From Streptomyces griseoflavus (lineage in GTDB: Bacteria > Actinomycetota > Actinomycetes > Streptomycetales > Streptomycetaceae): a stretch of 49,888 bases of DNA. Under the pieces are notes generated by a model that saw only the letters and a program-made list of their open reading frames with translations, ran no database searches and was not told the origin of the DNA. Location of the stretch: the NCBI RefSeq assembly GCF_014649995.1, contig NZ_BMUC01000021.1, positions 71,382 through 121,269 on the forward strand. Direction: 5' to 3'. Below are positions 30,856-40,070 of the stretch, one piece after another (position 1 is the first letter of the stretch; each line of letters opens with the position of its first letter). A program made the translations under genes and the position numbers.

Positions 30856-33233
30856 CCGCCAACGTGGCCGTAGAGACCACCCCCGAAGCCCCCCTCTGGA
30901 ACGACCCCGACCTCCCCGTCCCCGCCCGGGTCGACGCGCTCATCGGCGCGATGACCCTGGAGGAGAAGATCGCCCAGCTGTACGGCGTGTGGGTGGGCGC
31001 GTCCGCCAACGGCGGCGAAGTCGCCCCGCACCAGCACGACATGGAGGAGGCCGTCGACCTCGACGCGCTTCTTCCGCACGGTCTGGGCCAGTTGACCCGT
31101 CCCTTCGGCACCGCACCCGTCGACCCGGCGCTCGGCGCGCTCTCCCTGATGCGCACCCAGTCCCGCATCACCTCCGCCAACCGCTTCGGCATTCCCGCCG
31201 TCGCGCACGAGGAGTGCCTGGCGGGCTTCGCCGCCTGGGGCGCCACCGCCTACCCCGTCCCGCTGTCCTGGGGTGCCACCTTCGACCCGGACGTGGTGCG
31301 CCGGATGGCCGCCGCCATCGGCCGCGACATGCGCTCCGTCGGCGTCCACCAGGGACTCGCGCCCGTCCTCGACGTGGTCCGCGACGCCCGCTGGGGCCGC
31401 GTGGAGGAGACCATCGGAGAGGACCCGTACCTCGTCGGCACCATCGGCACGGCCTACGTCCGAGGGCTGGAGTCCGCCGGGATCGTCGCCACCCTCAAGC
31501 ACTTCGTGGGCTACTCGGCCTCCCGCGCCGGACGCAACCTCGCCCCCTCGCCCATGGGCGCCCGCGAACGGGCCGATGTCCTGCTGCCGCCCTTCGAGAT
31601 GGCGATCCGCGAGGGCGGCGCCCGCTCGGTCATGCACTCCTACACGGACACCGACGGCGTCCCCGCCGCGGCCGACGAGAGCCTGCTCACCGAACTCCTG
31701 CGCGACACCTGGGGTTTCGAGGGCACCGTCGTCGCCGACTACTTCGGCATCGCCTTCCTCAAGATCCTGCACGGCGTCGCGGGCGACTGGGCGGAGGCCG
31801 CGGGCGCGGCTCTCCAGGCCGGCGTCGACATCGAACTGCCCACCGTCAAGACCTTCGGCGCACCGCTCGCCGAGGCCGTCGCCGACGGCCGGGTCCCGGA
31901 GGCGCTCATCGACCGCGCACTGCGCCGCGTCCTCGGCCAGAAGGCGATGCTGGGCCTGCTCGACCCCGACTGGAGCCCGGTACCGCCCGCGCTCGACGGC
32001 GCCGACCCGGACGACCCGGACGCCCTGCGCGGCACGGTCGACCTGGACCGGCCCGAGAACCGCGAACTGGCCCACGAGATCGCCGAGAAGGCCGTCGTCC
32101 TGCTCAGCAACGACGGCACCCTGCCGCTGGCCCGGCCCCGCCGCATCGCCCTGGTCGGCCCCAACGCCACCGAGGGCACCGCCGTACTGGGCTGCTACTC
32201 CTTCCCCCAGCACGTGGGTGTGCAGCACCCGGACGTCCCGGTCGGCATCGACCTGCCCACGCTGCGGGACACCCTGGCCGCCGAGTTCCCCGACGCGGAC
32301 ATCACCGTCGCCCGCGGCACCGGCGTCGACGACGGGGACCCGGCCGGCATCGGCGCGGCGGTGGACGCGGCCCGGGACGCGGACGTCGTCGTCGCCGTCC
32401 TCGGCGACCGCGCCGGCCTCTTCGGCCGCGGCACCAGCGGTGAGGGCTGCGACGCGGAGTCCCTCGCCCTGCCCGGCGCCCAGCAGCAGCTGCTCGACGC
32501 ACTGCTGGACTCCGGCACACCCGTGGTGACCGTCCTCCTCGCGGGGCGCCCGTACGCGCTCGGCCGGGCCACCGGCGAGTCGGCGGCGATCGTGCAGTCC
32601 TTCTTCCCCGGTGTCGCCGGCACCCGGGCGATCGCCCGGGTGATCAGCGGCCGCACCAACCCCTCCGGCCGGCTCCCGGTCAGCGTGCCGCGCGGCCCGG
32701 GCTCCCAGCCGACCACGTACCTCGGAGCCCGGCTCGCCCAGGCCAGCGAGGTGTCCAACATCGACCCCACCCCGGCCTTCGGCTTCGGCCACGGCCTGAC
32801 GTACACGGCGTTCGCCTGGAGCGACCTCGCCGTGGACGCCGAGGAGGCCACCACGGAAGGCGAGTTCACCCTCGCCCTCACCGTCCGCAACACCGGTGAC
32901 CGCTCCGGCACCGAGGTCGTCCAGCTCTACCTGCACGACCCGGTCGCCTCCGTCGTCCAGCCGGTGCAGCGCCTCGTCGGCTACACCCGGGTGGACCTGG
33001 AACCGGGCGAGGCACGCCGGGTCCGCGTCACGGTCCCGGCCGACGTGGCCTCCTTCACCGGCCGCGACGGCCACCGGGTCGTCGAACCCGGGGACCTGGA
33101 ACTCCGCCTGGCCGCGTCGAGCACCGACGCCCGTCTGACGGCGACGGTCACCCTGACCGGCCCGGCACGCCGGGTGGACCACACCCGTCGCTTCCACGCG
33201 GCGTTCACCCAGGATCCGGCCCTGGAGGGGTGA
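30852..33233 (+). CDS. bxlA: GH3 beta-xylosidase/beta-glucosidase
   Basis: 793 residues, with no signal peptide, so it acts on imported sugar. Domain order is the GH3 N-terminal barrel (about 30-330), the alpha/beta sandwich (about 380-620) and a fibronectin-like C-terminal domain (about 690-770). Catalytic nucleophile Asp296 in GTVVADYFG; substrate-binding Lys216-His217 in LKHFVGY. GTG start at 30852 overlapping bxlG, with GGAGGA just upstream. GH3 enzymes may be beta-xylosidases or beta-glucosidases; the xylan context and the bxlEFG order favour xylosidase. Confidence 0.92.
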   Translation: MTANVAVETTPEAPLWNDPDLPVPARVDALIGAMTLEEKIAQLYGVWVGASANGGEVAPHQHDMEEAVDLDALLPHGLGQLTRPFGTAPVDPALGALSLMRTQSRITSANRFGIPAVAHEECLAGFAAWGATAYPVPLSWGATFDPDVVRRMAAAIGRDMRSVGVHQGLAPVLDVVRDARWGRVEETIGEDPYLVGTIGTAYVRGLESAGIVATLKHFVGYSASRAGRNLAPSPMGARERADVLLPPFEMAIREGGARSVMHSYTDTDGVPAAADESLLTELLRDTWGFEGTVVADYFGIAFLKILHGVAGDWAEAAGAALQAGVDIELPTVKTFGAPLAEAVADGRVPEALIDRALRRVLGQKAMLGLLDPDWSPVPPALDGADPDDPDALRGTVDLDRPENRELAHEIAEKAVVLLSNDGTLPLARPRRIALVGPNATEGTAVLGCYSFPQHVGVQHPDVPVGIDLPTLRDTLAAEFPDADITVARGTGVDDGDPAGIGAAVDAARDADVVVAVLGDRAGLFGRGTSGEGCDAESLALPGAQQQLLDALLDSGTPVVTVLLAGRPYALGRATGESAAIVQSFFPGVAGTRAIARVISGRTNPSGRLPVSVPRGPGSQPTTYLGARLAQASEVSNIDPTPAFGFGHGLTYTAFAWSDLAVDAEEATTEGEFTLALTVRNTGDRSGTEVVQLYLHDPVASVVQPVQRLVGYTRVDLEPGEARRVRVTVPADVASFTGRDGHRVVEPGDLELRLAASSTDARLTATVTLTGPARRVDHTRRFHAAFTQDPALEG

Positions 33234-33246
33234 GCCGGACCCTTGA

Positions 33247-33290
33247 GCACGGCCGGCCCGCACCGCACACGCGGTCCGGGCCGGCCGTGC
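33247..33290. terminator. Hairpin terminator after the bxl operon
   Basis: GCACGGCCGGCCCG (33247-33260) pairs perfectly with 33277-33290 across a 16-nt loop, starting 14 bp after the bxlA stop and facing the end of the convergent amidase gene. Confidence 0.8.
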
Positions 33291-33377
33291 GTCACGTCCA
33301 CCGCCGGGCCCGTCCGCCGCGCCGGCCGCCTTCCGCCGTGACGGCCCGCCCGGGCCCAGCGGAACGATGCAGGGGCG

Positions 33378-34619
33378 TCAGTGCGGTGCGGGGGGCGCGG
33401 GGTCGGTGGTGCGACGGGCGAGTGCGGCGGTCAGGGCCTGGTCGCTTCCGGCGGTCGCGACGAGACCGAGTCCGACGGGGCCGGCCGGGCCCCGCGCTCC
33501 GGGCAGGGTCAGGACCGGCAGGCCCGCCACGCTCGCGGCGCAGATCAGCCGCACGGTCGCGGAACGCAGCGCCATGCCGGTGACGGCCGGGCCGGGCGGG
33601 GGAGCCGCCGTCGGGGCCGCGGGCTGTACGAGCGCGGTGCCGGGCGGGATCAGTGCGGCGAGCACGCTCCTCGCCCGGCTCACCGTGTCCCGGGCCCACG
33701 CGAGGTATTCGGCCGGCATGTCCTCGCCCGCGGCGATGGCGTCCGCGACGAGGGGCGAGACGGCCTCGTGGTGCCTCCGCAGCCAGCTGCCGTGCAGCTG
33801 CCACATCTCCGCGGCCTGGAGGACACCCAGCGCCTCCGCCCACTCCTCGAGATGCGCCCCGCAGGTGCTGCTCCTCGGCTGCAGGGGGAGGGCCAGCCGC
33901 TCCGCCCACGCGTGGGCCGCGTCGTGCAGCGGGAGACGCAGTTCCGGGTCCACCAGGTCGAACAGGTCCGTGGCCAGGAGCAGCCGCTCGACGGGCTGAG
34001 CGGGCCGCCGCGGAAGGAGCACCTCGGTCACCCGGTGGAGCAGGCGCGGTGTCCGGGTGATCCAGCTCACGGTGTCGAAAGAGGGTGCGAGGCCGATCCG
34101 GCCGGTGTCCGGGACCAGACCGTGTGTCGGCCGCAGGCTGTACAGCCCGCAGTAGGAGGTGGGTACCCGCACCGAGCCCGCCGTGTCCGTGCCCAGACCG
34201 ATGTCGGCCTGCCCCAGGGCGACGGCGCTGGCCGGGCCGCTGGAGGAGCCTCCGGGAACCCGCCCGGGAGCCGCCGGATTCGGTGGCATCCCGTAGTGCG
34301 CGTTGAGGCCGGACAGACCGTAGGCCAACTCGTCGGTCCGTGCGATGCCGGTGACGTCCGCCCCCGCCCGCAGCAGGATGTGGACGGCCGCGGCGTGGGC
34401 CGACTCGACCGGTGCCTCGCGCAGCCACGCCGGATTCCCCGCCCCGATCGCATGGCCGGCGACGGCGAAGAGGTCCTTCACCGCGACCCGGGAGCCGGAC
34501 AGCGCACCCCGCCTCGGCGCGGCGACCAGCGGATCACCGGCCACGCGCCAGACCGACGGGTCGAACCCCGCCGGAACCGGTGGGTCGGCGACGGCGGAAC
34601 TCGGCTGCTGGGCAGGCAT
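33378..34619 (-). CDS. Amidase signature-family hydrolase
   Basis: 413 residues, somewhat shorter than the usual 450-500. The triad is present with canonical spacing: Lys48 (RVAVKDLF), cis-Ser125 in GGSSSGPAS and Ser149 in GTDTAGSVRVP, 24 residues apart as in other family members. This class hydrolyses amide bonds of varied small substrates or allophanate. The ATG at 34619 is preferred to an upstream GTG/ATG because AGAGG precedes it. It lies beside a divergent HD-hydrolase/GlxA pair but is not obviously in an operon. Confidence 0.88.
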   Translation of the reverse strand: MPAQQPSSAVADPPVPAGFDPSVWRVAGDPLVAAPRRGALSGSRVAVKDLFAVAGHAIGAGNPAWLREAPVESAHAAAVHILLRAGADVTGIARTDELAYGLSGLNAHYGMPPNPAAPGRVPGGSSSGPASAVALGQADIGLGTDTAGSVRVPTSYCGLYSLRPTHGLVPDTGRIGLAPSFDTVSWITRTPRLLHRVTEVLLPRRPAQPVERLLLATDLFDLVDPELRLPLHDAAHAWAERLALPLQPRSSTCGAHLEEWAEALGVLQAAEMWQLHGSWLRRHHEAVSPLVADAIAAGEDMPAEYLAWARDTVSRARSVLAALIPPGTALVQPAAPTAAPPPGPAVTGMALRSATVRLICAASVAGLPVLTLPGARGPAGPVGLGLVATAGSDQALTAALARRTTDPAPPAPH

Positions 34620-34715
34620 GGACGACCTCTGCGTGAGCGGGCGGCGGGTGCGTACCACCGTACGCACAGGGGGTGAACCGGCCGGAGCCGGGTGGGACGA
34701 CGACGTCCCCGGGCC

Positions 34716-35354
34716 CTATTCGGGCCAGGCGGAGTCCTTGATGACCTCGACGAAGTCGCCGCGCTCGAACCCGGGCACGTAGTGGGCGAGTACGTCGGCC
34801 TTGACGTTGCCGAACGTCGTCCCGGGGCGGTCCTTGATGCCCTCGGTGAACGCGGCCAGGATCCCGTTCTTGAAGTCCGGGCGCGGGTGTGCCGCCACCA
34901 CGGCCGCGCGCTCCTCGTCGGAGACCGCGCGATAGCCGATGCCCAGCACGTCCAGTTCCACTCCGCGGGTGACCAGGGCGACCTCGGGGGCCATGTGCAG
35001 CGGGATCTCCGGCGTGGTGTGCAGGGCGATCGCCGTCCAGACCCGGTCGGCCTCCTCCCCGGTGATGCCGTGGGCGTGCAGGAACCGCCGCGCCTCGTCG
35101 GCACCGTCGATCTCGAAGCGCTGGTCGGTGCGGCGGAACCGCTCGGTCAGCCCCAGGTCGTGGAACATCGCCCCGACGTACAGCAGCTCCGGATCGAACC
35201 GTAGCCCCTGTTCCCGCCCGCGCAGCGCTCCCCAGAGGAACACGCGCCGGGAGTGGTCGAACAGCAGCGGCGAGGCCGCGTCACGGACCAGTTCGGTCGC
35301 CTCCCGGGCCAGGGCGCTGTCCGGGATCCGCACGCCCGCGATCGTCTCACTCAT
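34716..35354 (-). CDS. HD-domain metal-dependent hydrolase
   Basis: 212 residues. HD motif residues are His34 (FDHSRR), His65-Asp66 (MFHDLG) and a His near 112 (AIALHTT). It resembles the cyanamide-hydratase/HD phosphohydrolase group often annotated simply as HD domain protein. ATG start with GGGAGAGAG upstream. It diverges from a GlxA-type regulator, and this pairing suggests that regulator controls it. The leader carries a 21-bp tandem repeat. Confidence 0.85.
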   Translation of the reverse strand: MSETIAGVRIPDSALAREATELVRDAASPLLFDHSRRVFLWGALRGREQGLRFDPELLYVGAMFHDLGLTERFRRTDQRFEIDGADEARRFLHAHGITGEEADRVWTAIALHTTPEIPLHMAPEVALVTRGVELDVLGIGYRAVSDEERAAVVAAHPRPDFKNGILAAFTEGIKDRPGTTFGNVKADVLAHYVPGFERGDFVEVIKDSAWPE

Positions 35355-35367
35355 GTTCTCTCTCCCT

Positions 35368-35407
35368 TTCCTGGTCCCGACGGTCCTCTTCCTGGTCCCG
35401 ACGGTCC
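35368..35407. repeat. Two-copy 21-bp tandem repeat in divergent promoter
   Basis: TTCCTGGTCCCGACGGTCC occurs at 35368-35386 and exactly again at 35389-35407, a period of 21 bp or two helical turns. It lies between the HD gene and the GlxA-type regulator gene. Likely either a regulator-binding array or a recent slippage duplication. Confidence 0.85.
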
Positions 35408-35442
35408 GGCTTCCTTCCCTTCCAGGGTCGCCGGGCACGTAC

Positions 35443-35454
35443 CATGGCGCCATG
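35443..35454. promoter_or_regulatory. 12-bp palindrome before the GlxA-type regulator
   Basis: CATGGCGCCATG is a perfect palindrome 33 bp before the regulator's ATG. A wider inverted repeat, CATGTCC (35451-35457) with GGACATG (35483-35489), ends in the start codon. Either could serve autoregulation. Confidence 0.4.
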
Positions 35455-35486
35455 TCCTTCCTGACAGAGAAACCACAGATCCGGAC

Positions 35487-36476
35487 ATGACGCATCGCGT
35501 GGGCTTCGTGGTGTTCGACGGTGTGACCATGCTGGACGTCAGCGGCCCCGCGGAGGTCCTGCACCAGGCGGGCCGGCTCGGCCGGCCCTACGACCTGGTC
35601 CTGGTCTCCGCGCGCGGTGGACAGGTCAGGACCTCGACCGGGATGCCGCTGAGCGGCACCGTGACGGCGGCGGAGGCCGGCCGGGTCGACACGGCGCTCG
35701 TGGCCGGGGGTGACCTCCTGGCCGAGCAGCCGGTGGACACGGAGCTGCTGGCGACGGCCCGCACCGTGGCCGCGCGGGCGACGCGGGTCGCCTCGGTGTG
35801 CACGGGCGCCTTCGTCCTGGCCGAACTGGGCCTGCTCGACGGGCGCCGGGCGACCACGCACTGGCGGCACGCCGGCACACTCGCCCGCCGTCACCCCCGG
35901 GTCCGCGTCGAGCCGGACGCGATCCATGTCCGGGACGGGCGGTTCATCACCTCCGCGGGCATCAGCGCGGGCATCGACCTGACACTGGCCCTCGTCGAGG
36001 ACGACCACGGAGCCGACGCGGCCCGCCGCATCGCACGCGAACTGGTCGTCTTCCTGCGGCGTCCGGGCGGACAGTCACAATTCACCACGGCCGTCACCCC
36101 GCCGGCGCGCCACGACCCCCTGCGTGCTCTGATCGATTCCGTGCTGGCCGACCCGGCCGCCGATCACGGTCTGCCCGCCATGGCCCGCGCCGCGGCCGTC
36201 AGCCCCCGGCACCTGACCCGGCTGTTCCACACCGAACTGGGCACCACCCCCGCCCGCTGGGTCGAGCGGGTCCGTCTCGACCGCGCTCAGCAACTCCTCC
36301 TGGACGGGCACGGCGTCACCTCGGCGGCCCGGCACAGCGGCTTCGGCAGCGACGAGACCCTGCGCCGTGTCTTCGTCCGCCACCTCGGCATCATCCCCAC
36401 CGCCTACCGCCAGCGCTTCGCCACCACCGGTACGGCCCGGACCGCGCTCCCCGGCGCCGGGCGGGTCCGCGGGTGA
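35487..36476 (+). CDS. GlxA-family AraC-type transcriptional regulator
   Basis: 329 residues. A DJ-1/PfpI-like sensory domain (about 1-190) carries the nucleophile-elbow Cys105 in ASVCTGAF, and an AraC-type double helix-turn-helix follows (about 225-310; MARAAAVSPRHLTRLFHTEL and FGSDETLRRVFVRHLG). The family is usually an activator responding to small metabolites. Start at ATG 35487, the first codon of the conserved domain. Divergent from the HD gene. Confidence 0.9.
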   Translation: MTHRVGFVVFDGVTMLDVSGPAEVLHQAGRLGRPYDLVLVSARGGQVRTSTGMPLSGTVTAAEAGRVDTALVAGGDLLAEQPVDTELLATARTVAARATRVASVCTGAFVLAELGLLDGRRATTHWRHAGTLARRHPRVRVEPDAIHVRDGRFITSAGISAGIDLTLALVEDDHGADAARRIARELVVFLRRPGGQSQFTTAVTPPARHDPLRALIDSVLADPAADHGLPAMARAAAVSPRHLTRLFHTELGTTPARWVERVRLDRAQQLLLDGHGVTSAARHSGFGSDETLRRVFVRHLGIIPTAYRQRFATTGTARTALPGAGRVRG

Positions 36477-36480
36477 TGCG

Positions 36481-36513
36481 GCGGTCCCGGGCGGGGTGGC
36501 CGCCCGGGACCGC
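36481..36513. terminator. Hairpin terminator between convergent genes
   Basis: GCGGTCCCGGGCGG (36481-36494), loop of five bases, and a perfect complementary arm (36500-36513), between the GlxA-type regulator stop and the end of the amylase gene. Confidence 0.8.
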
Positions 36514-36555
36514 GGTGTCGGCCGGGCCACCGGTGGCCGCGGCGGACGAGGTGCC

Positions 36556-39549
36556 TCACTTCAGGTAGGGGCCGTCCGTTCCGATCTTCCCGGTGCCGTT
36601 GAGGACGTACACTCTCAGGTTGCCCTTGCCCGGTGCCGCGACGGTGAGGGTGCCGTTGGACACCGTGCGGACGTCGCCGGTGACGGCGTCCCGGTAGGTG
36701 CCGTTGGGGACGCCGGTGAAGGTGGCGCCGCCGGAGACGGTGACGAGGGCGAAGCTGTCGGTGCCGCCCGCGGTGTAGCGGCGCTTGAAAGCCATGTCGC
36801 CGGAGATGCCGCTGGTGGAGTACTGGCCCATCTGGAGGGCCGGGACGGCCCGGCGGATCTGGTTCAGGCGCTGTACGTGCTTGACCAGGGGCTGTTGCAG
36901 CGTGGTGGCCACGGCGCCGGTGGCGGAGTCGACCCGGGAGAAGTCGGACGTCGTCACCGTGCCGGCGACATGGTCGCCGTAGTAGGCCCTGCCGGTCGTG
37001 GCCAGGGGGCAACTCGGGCCGCAGTCGATCTTCTTGCCCTTCTGGAACTCGATCTCCGAGCCGTAGTAGAGGGTGGGGATGCCGCGGAACGTCCACATCA
37101 GCGACATGTTCTCGGCCCAGGCGTCGGTGCCGCCCGTGTAGCGTTCGCTGCTCTTGTTGGGGCCGTAGTCGTGGCTGTCGACGTAGACGACGTTGTAGGT
37201 GGCGTCGTTGTAACTGTCGTCGGAGTCCTTGCCGTTGTGGAAGGCGTTGCTCGCGTCACCGAAGTTCATGTGCATGCGCATGTCGATGACGTTCATGCCG
37301 GAGAAGCGGCTGTGGTCCGGGGCGCGGTACGTGTTGCCGTCGAGGAAGGCGTTGGCGGAGGTCGGCTGGTTCCCCGTCCCCTGCCGCTGCTCGTAGTCGT
37401 ACATCTCCAGGGCCGCCTTCTCGTCGTCGGCGCTGTACTCCTTGCGTTCCTTCCAGGTGTAGAACTGGGCGGAGTGGTTGACCGAGCCGCGGTTCCACTT
37501 GTCATTGACGAAGGCGGCGACCTCGCCGAAGACGAAGAAGTTCCTCGCCGCCTCCGCGCCGTGCTGCTGGGCGACGCGCTCCTGGATGGCGGGGAGGAAG
37601 CGGCGGTTCCAGGTGGTCCGGGGGATGTGGACGGCCGTGTCGACGCGGAAACCGTCGACGCCCATGTCGATGTACTTGTTGTAGGCGCCGATCAGGTAGT
37701 TCTGCACCTGGGCGTTCTCGGTGTCGAAGTCGGCGAGGTCCTCGTGCAGCCAGCAGGAACGGGAGTCCTCGCCCTCCCAGTTGCCGATCCAGCAGTCGTG
37801 GTAGAGCGCCTTGGGGAACATGCCGGACGTGGGGCTGGGCCACTGGCAGTTGTAGAGGGTGTAGCCCTCGGGGCTCCTGCCGCCGGTCGGCCTGCCCCAG
37901 TTGACGCAGGTGTTGCCGGTGGGTTCGGCGGTGGACCAGAGGTCACCGTTGTAATAGGACTTGCCGCTCTTCGGGTCGACGGTCAGGCCGTCGTATGCAA
38001 AACCCGGCTGCTTCTCGTCGTAGTACCAGCTCCACTGCGCGTCCCGCACGCCGTAGACGGTCGGCGTGAAGAGGCCCTTGGCGCCCCAGCGGGAGGAGTG
38101 GTTGTAGACGACGTCCTGGTAGATCTTCATGCCCTTGGCGTGGGCCGCGTTGATGAGGTCCTGGTAGGAGGCGCCGGCGGACTCCAGGCGCGGGTCGACC
38201 TGGTAGAAGTCCCAACCGTGGTAGCCGTGATGGTCGTAGTCCGAGCGGTTGAGGACCACCGGGGTGATCCAGACGGCGGAGAAGCCGAGGCCCTTGATGT
38301 AGTCGAGCTTGTCGACCAGTCCCTTGAAGTCACCGCGGAACATGGGGTCGTCGTGGGCCGCGTTGCCGGACTTCTCGTGCTGGCTGCCGCCGCGGTTGTT
38401 GGAGCTGTCTCCGTCGTTGAAGCGGGCGGTGAGGACGAAGTAGATCGGGTCCTTGCGGGGGTCGGTGCCAAGGGGTGTGCCGGCGGCGGGAGTCGGCGGC
38501 CTGGTGCCGGTGGTCGCCCGGGCGGCGGCCGAGGCGGGGGAGATGTTGCCGGCCGCGTCCACGGCCCGGACGGTGTAGGTGTAGGCGGTCCGCTCCTCGA
38601 GGTTCGCGTCGGAGAGGACGGTGGAGCCGACGTCGGTCACGGCCTCGCCCCTGGTGCCGCCGGTGCGGGTGACCTGGTACCTGGTGACGCCCGTGTCGTC
38701 GGTGGACGGCTCCCAGGTGAGGACGACGGACACCCCGTCGGCCTGTGCGGTCACCCGGGTGGGAACGGTCGGTGCCTGCGTGTCGGGCACCTCGTCCGCG
38801 CAGGGGTCGTCGGCGTCCTCGGTGACCGTGCGGTCGGTGACCGTGGTGACGCCGGCGGGCAGGGTGTAGTCGGCGCCGCCGTTGTTGTCCCACACGCCGT
38901 TGCCGTTGTTGAACGCGGCCCTCATCGAGGTGGACGTGCCGAGGTCGACGTCCTTCTTCCACCAGCCCGCGCAGGCGGCCCGCATACCGACGCCCGGCAC
39001 GGTGGTCCAGGAGCCGCCCGCGGGCTGGTAGTGGAGGTTGGCCGTGGACCAGCCGAGGGTCCGGGTGGAGTAGTAGACGGTGGCCCGGTTGCCGTCGCCC
39101 GGCACCGGGTCCGGGTCCTCGGCGCCGGCGCAGGGGTCGGAGTGGGCGACCACGCCGTCCTTGACCGTGAGGGCACCCGTGCCGAGGGCGTAGTTCTTGC
39201 CGGAGTTGTTGTCCCAGGTGCCCGAGCCGTTGTTGAAGGTGGCCAGCAGGCCGTCGGCGGTCCCCAGGGCGACGGTCTTCTTCACCCAGTCGGTGCAGGC
39301 GCTCTCCATCGCCACGCCGGGGACCGTGCTCCAGGAGCCGCCGTCGGGTGCGTAGTGCAGGTGGTAGCGGTCCCAGTTCTTCGTCTTCGTGTAGTAGAAG
39401 ACGGTCGCCGTGTTCTCGGCGGTGGCGGCGACGGGCTCGATGGCGGGGGAGGGGGTGGCCGAGGGGGCGGCTACCAGCCCCAGAACGGCACTGACGGCCA
39501 CGGCGGCGGCCAACGGCCGTCCGGGCGGTCGCGTGCGGCTGCGTCTCAT
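36556..39549 (-). CDS. Secreted alpha-amylase, CBM25-CBM25-FnIII-GH13
   Basis: 997 residues, secreted (signal peptide about 1-40). Two starch-binding CBM25 modules (about 45-135 and 150-245) share TVFYYTKTKNWDRYHLHY / TVYYSTRTLGWSTANLHY and WDNNSG/WDNNGG. A fibronectin type III domain (about 255-345) follows, then the GH13 barrel (about 365-900) with MKIYQDVVYNHSS, nucleophile Asp in VDGFRVDTAVH, acid Glu in FVFGEVAAF and the third Asp in VYVDSHDYG. A beta-sandwich ends the chain. It hydrolyses starch outside the cell. The N-terminal binding modules and size make it larger than the roughly 460-residue classical Streptomyces amylase. Possibly the SCO7020 counterpart. Confidence 0.95.
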   Translation of the reverse strand: MRRSRTRPPGRPLAAAVAVSAVLGLVAAPSATPSPAIEPVAATAENTATVFYYTKTKNWDRYHLHYAPDGGSWSTVPGVAMESACTDWVKKTVALGTADGLLATFNNGSGTWDNNSGKNYALGTGALTVKDGVVAHSDPCAGAEDPDPVPGDGNRATVYYSTRTLGWSTANLHYQPAGGSWTTVPGVGMRAACAGWWKKDVDLGTSTSMRAAFNNGNGVWDNNGGADYTLPAGVTTVTDRTVTEDADDPCADEVPDTQAPTVPTRVTAQADGVSVVLTWEPSTDDTGVTRYQVTRTGGTRGEAVTDVGSTVLSDANLEERTAYTYTVRAVDAAGNISPASAAARATTGTRPPTPAAGTPLGTDPRKDPIYFVLTARFNDGDSSNNRGGSQHEKSGNAAHDDPMFRGDFKGLVDKLDYIKGLGFSAVWITPVVLNRSDYDHHGYHGWDFYQVDPRLESAGASYQDLINAAHAKGMKIYQDVVYNHSSRWGAKGLFTPTVYGVRDAQWSWYYDEKQPGFAYDGLTVDPKSGKSYYNGDLWSTAEPTGNTCVNWGRPTGGRSPEGYTLYNCQWPSPTSGMFPKALYHDCWIGNWEGEDSRSCWLHEDLADFDTENAQVQNYLIGAYNKYIDMGVDGFRVDTAVHIPRTTWNRRFLPAIQERVAQQHGAEAARNFFVFGEVAAFVNDKWNRGSVNHSAQFYTWKERKEYSADDEKAALEMYDYEQRQGTGNQPTSANAFLDGNTYRAPDHSRFSGMNVIDMRMHMNFGDASNAFHNGKDSDDSYNDATYNVVYVDSHDYGPNKSSERYTGGTDAWAENMSLMWTFRGIPTLYYGSEIEFQKGKKIDCGPSCPLATTGRAYYGDHVAGTVTTSDFSRVDSATGAVATTLQQPLVKHVQRLNQIRRAVPALQMGQYSTSGISGDMAFKRRYTAGGTDSFALVTVSGGATFTGVPNGTYRDAVTGDVRTVSNGTLTVAAPGKGNLRVYVLNGTGKIGTDGPYLK

Positions 39550-39640
39550 GCGTGTCTCCAGGCGAGGCGGGCGGGCAGGGGGCAGGGCCGGGCAGGGCGC
39601 CGGGGGTGCCGGGACCGGATGGTGAAAGTCCGAACGGAAA

Positions 39641-39647
39641 CTTGCAG
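39641..39647 (-). promoter_or_regulatory. MalR-like CTTGCAG element near the amylase promoter
   Basis: CTTGCAG, 92 bp upstream of the amylase start. Heptamers of this sequence recur in Streptomyces amylase and chitinase promoters and are bound by the LacI-family maltose repressor MalR (Reg1). One copy alone is weak evidence. Confidence 0.4.
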
Positions 39648-39853
39648 AAAACTCTTACGGCAGCCGGAAGTTACCCGCGTGTGACCGTGCCGTAAAGGGG
39701 TCTCGCTTCAACTTCTCGCCGATTGAGGGGCGTACGTGTCTCCGCGCCAGGTCGGGCTGACGGGCCGTCGGTCAGGTGACGGACGGGTCGGTTCGTGGTG
39801 GACCGCGGTCGGGCGGGGCTGCGGCGGCCGCGGGAGTGTCACGCGTCGGGAAG

Positions 39854-39874
39854 CTTGCTGCAACGCCTTGCAAG
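39854..39874. promoter_or_regulatory. MalR-like inverted repeat CTTGC...GCAAG
   Basis: On the minus strand CTTGCAA and TTGCAGC flank GGCG, giving an imperfect inverted repeat like MalR operators. It is 305 bp upstream of the amylase start and 197 bp upstream of the DUF5133 start, so which gene it would serve is unclear. Confidence 0.35.
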
Positions 39875-40070
39875 GGCCCGTCGGCTCCGTGGAGCGGACG
39901 GTGCCCGTGAGGTGGGTGGCGTGGAGGCGCGGATGCGGGGCACACGGTGTTCTGCCTGACGCGGCCCGCCCGCGGGCCGTGGTCGTCAGGCGTCAGGGAG
40001 ACAGCCACGTCCTCGCGGAGCGATCAGGCGCGCCGGCGGGGGAGGGCTCGTGAGGGGAGAGGGAAGTTCG

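Larger units (their letters stand above)
39550..40070. other. Intergenic region upstream of amylase and DUF5133 genes
   Basis: 521 bp between divergent genes. It contains two MalR-like elements listed separately (39641 and 39854) and AT-richer sequence around 39630-39670 that probably includes the amylase promoter. An open frame at 39736-40053 has no homology or codon pattern that I find convincing. Confidence 0.5.

Noticed and set aside
36367-39684. A 1105-codon + strand frame opposite the amylase
   Set aside because: Pure antisense shadow of the GH13 gene, with valine/glycine-rich low-complexity translation.
39736-40053. A 105-codon frame in the amylase upstream region
   Set aside because: Trp/Gly/Arg-rich, no ribosome-binding site, no family resemblance, and it covers a probable regulatory region.
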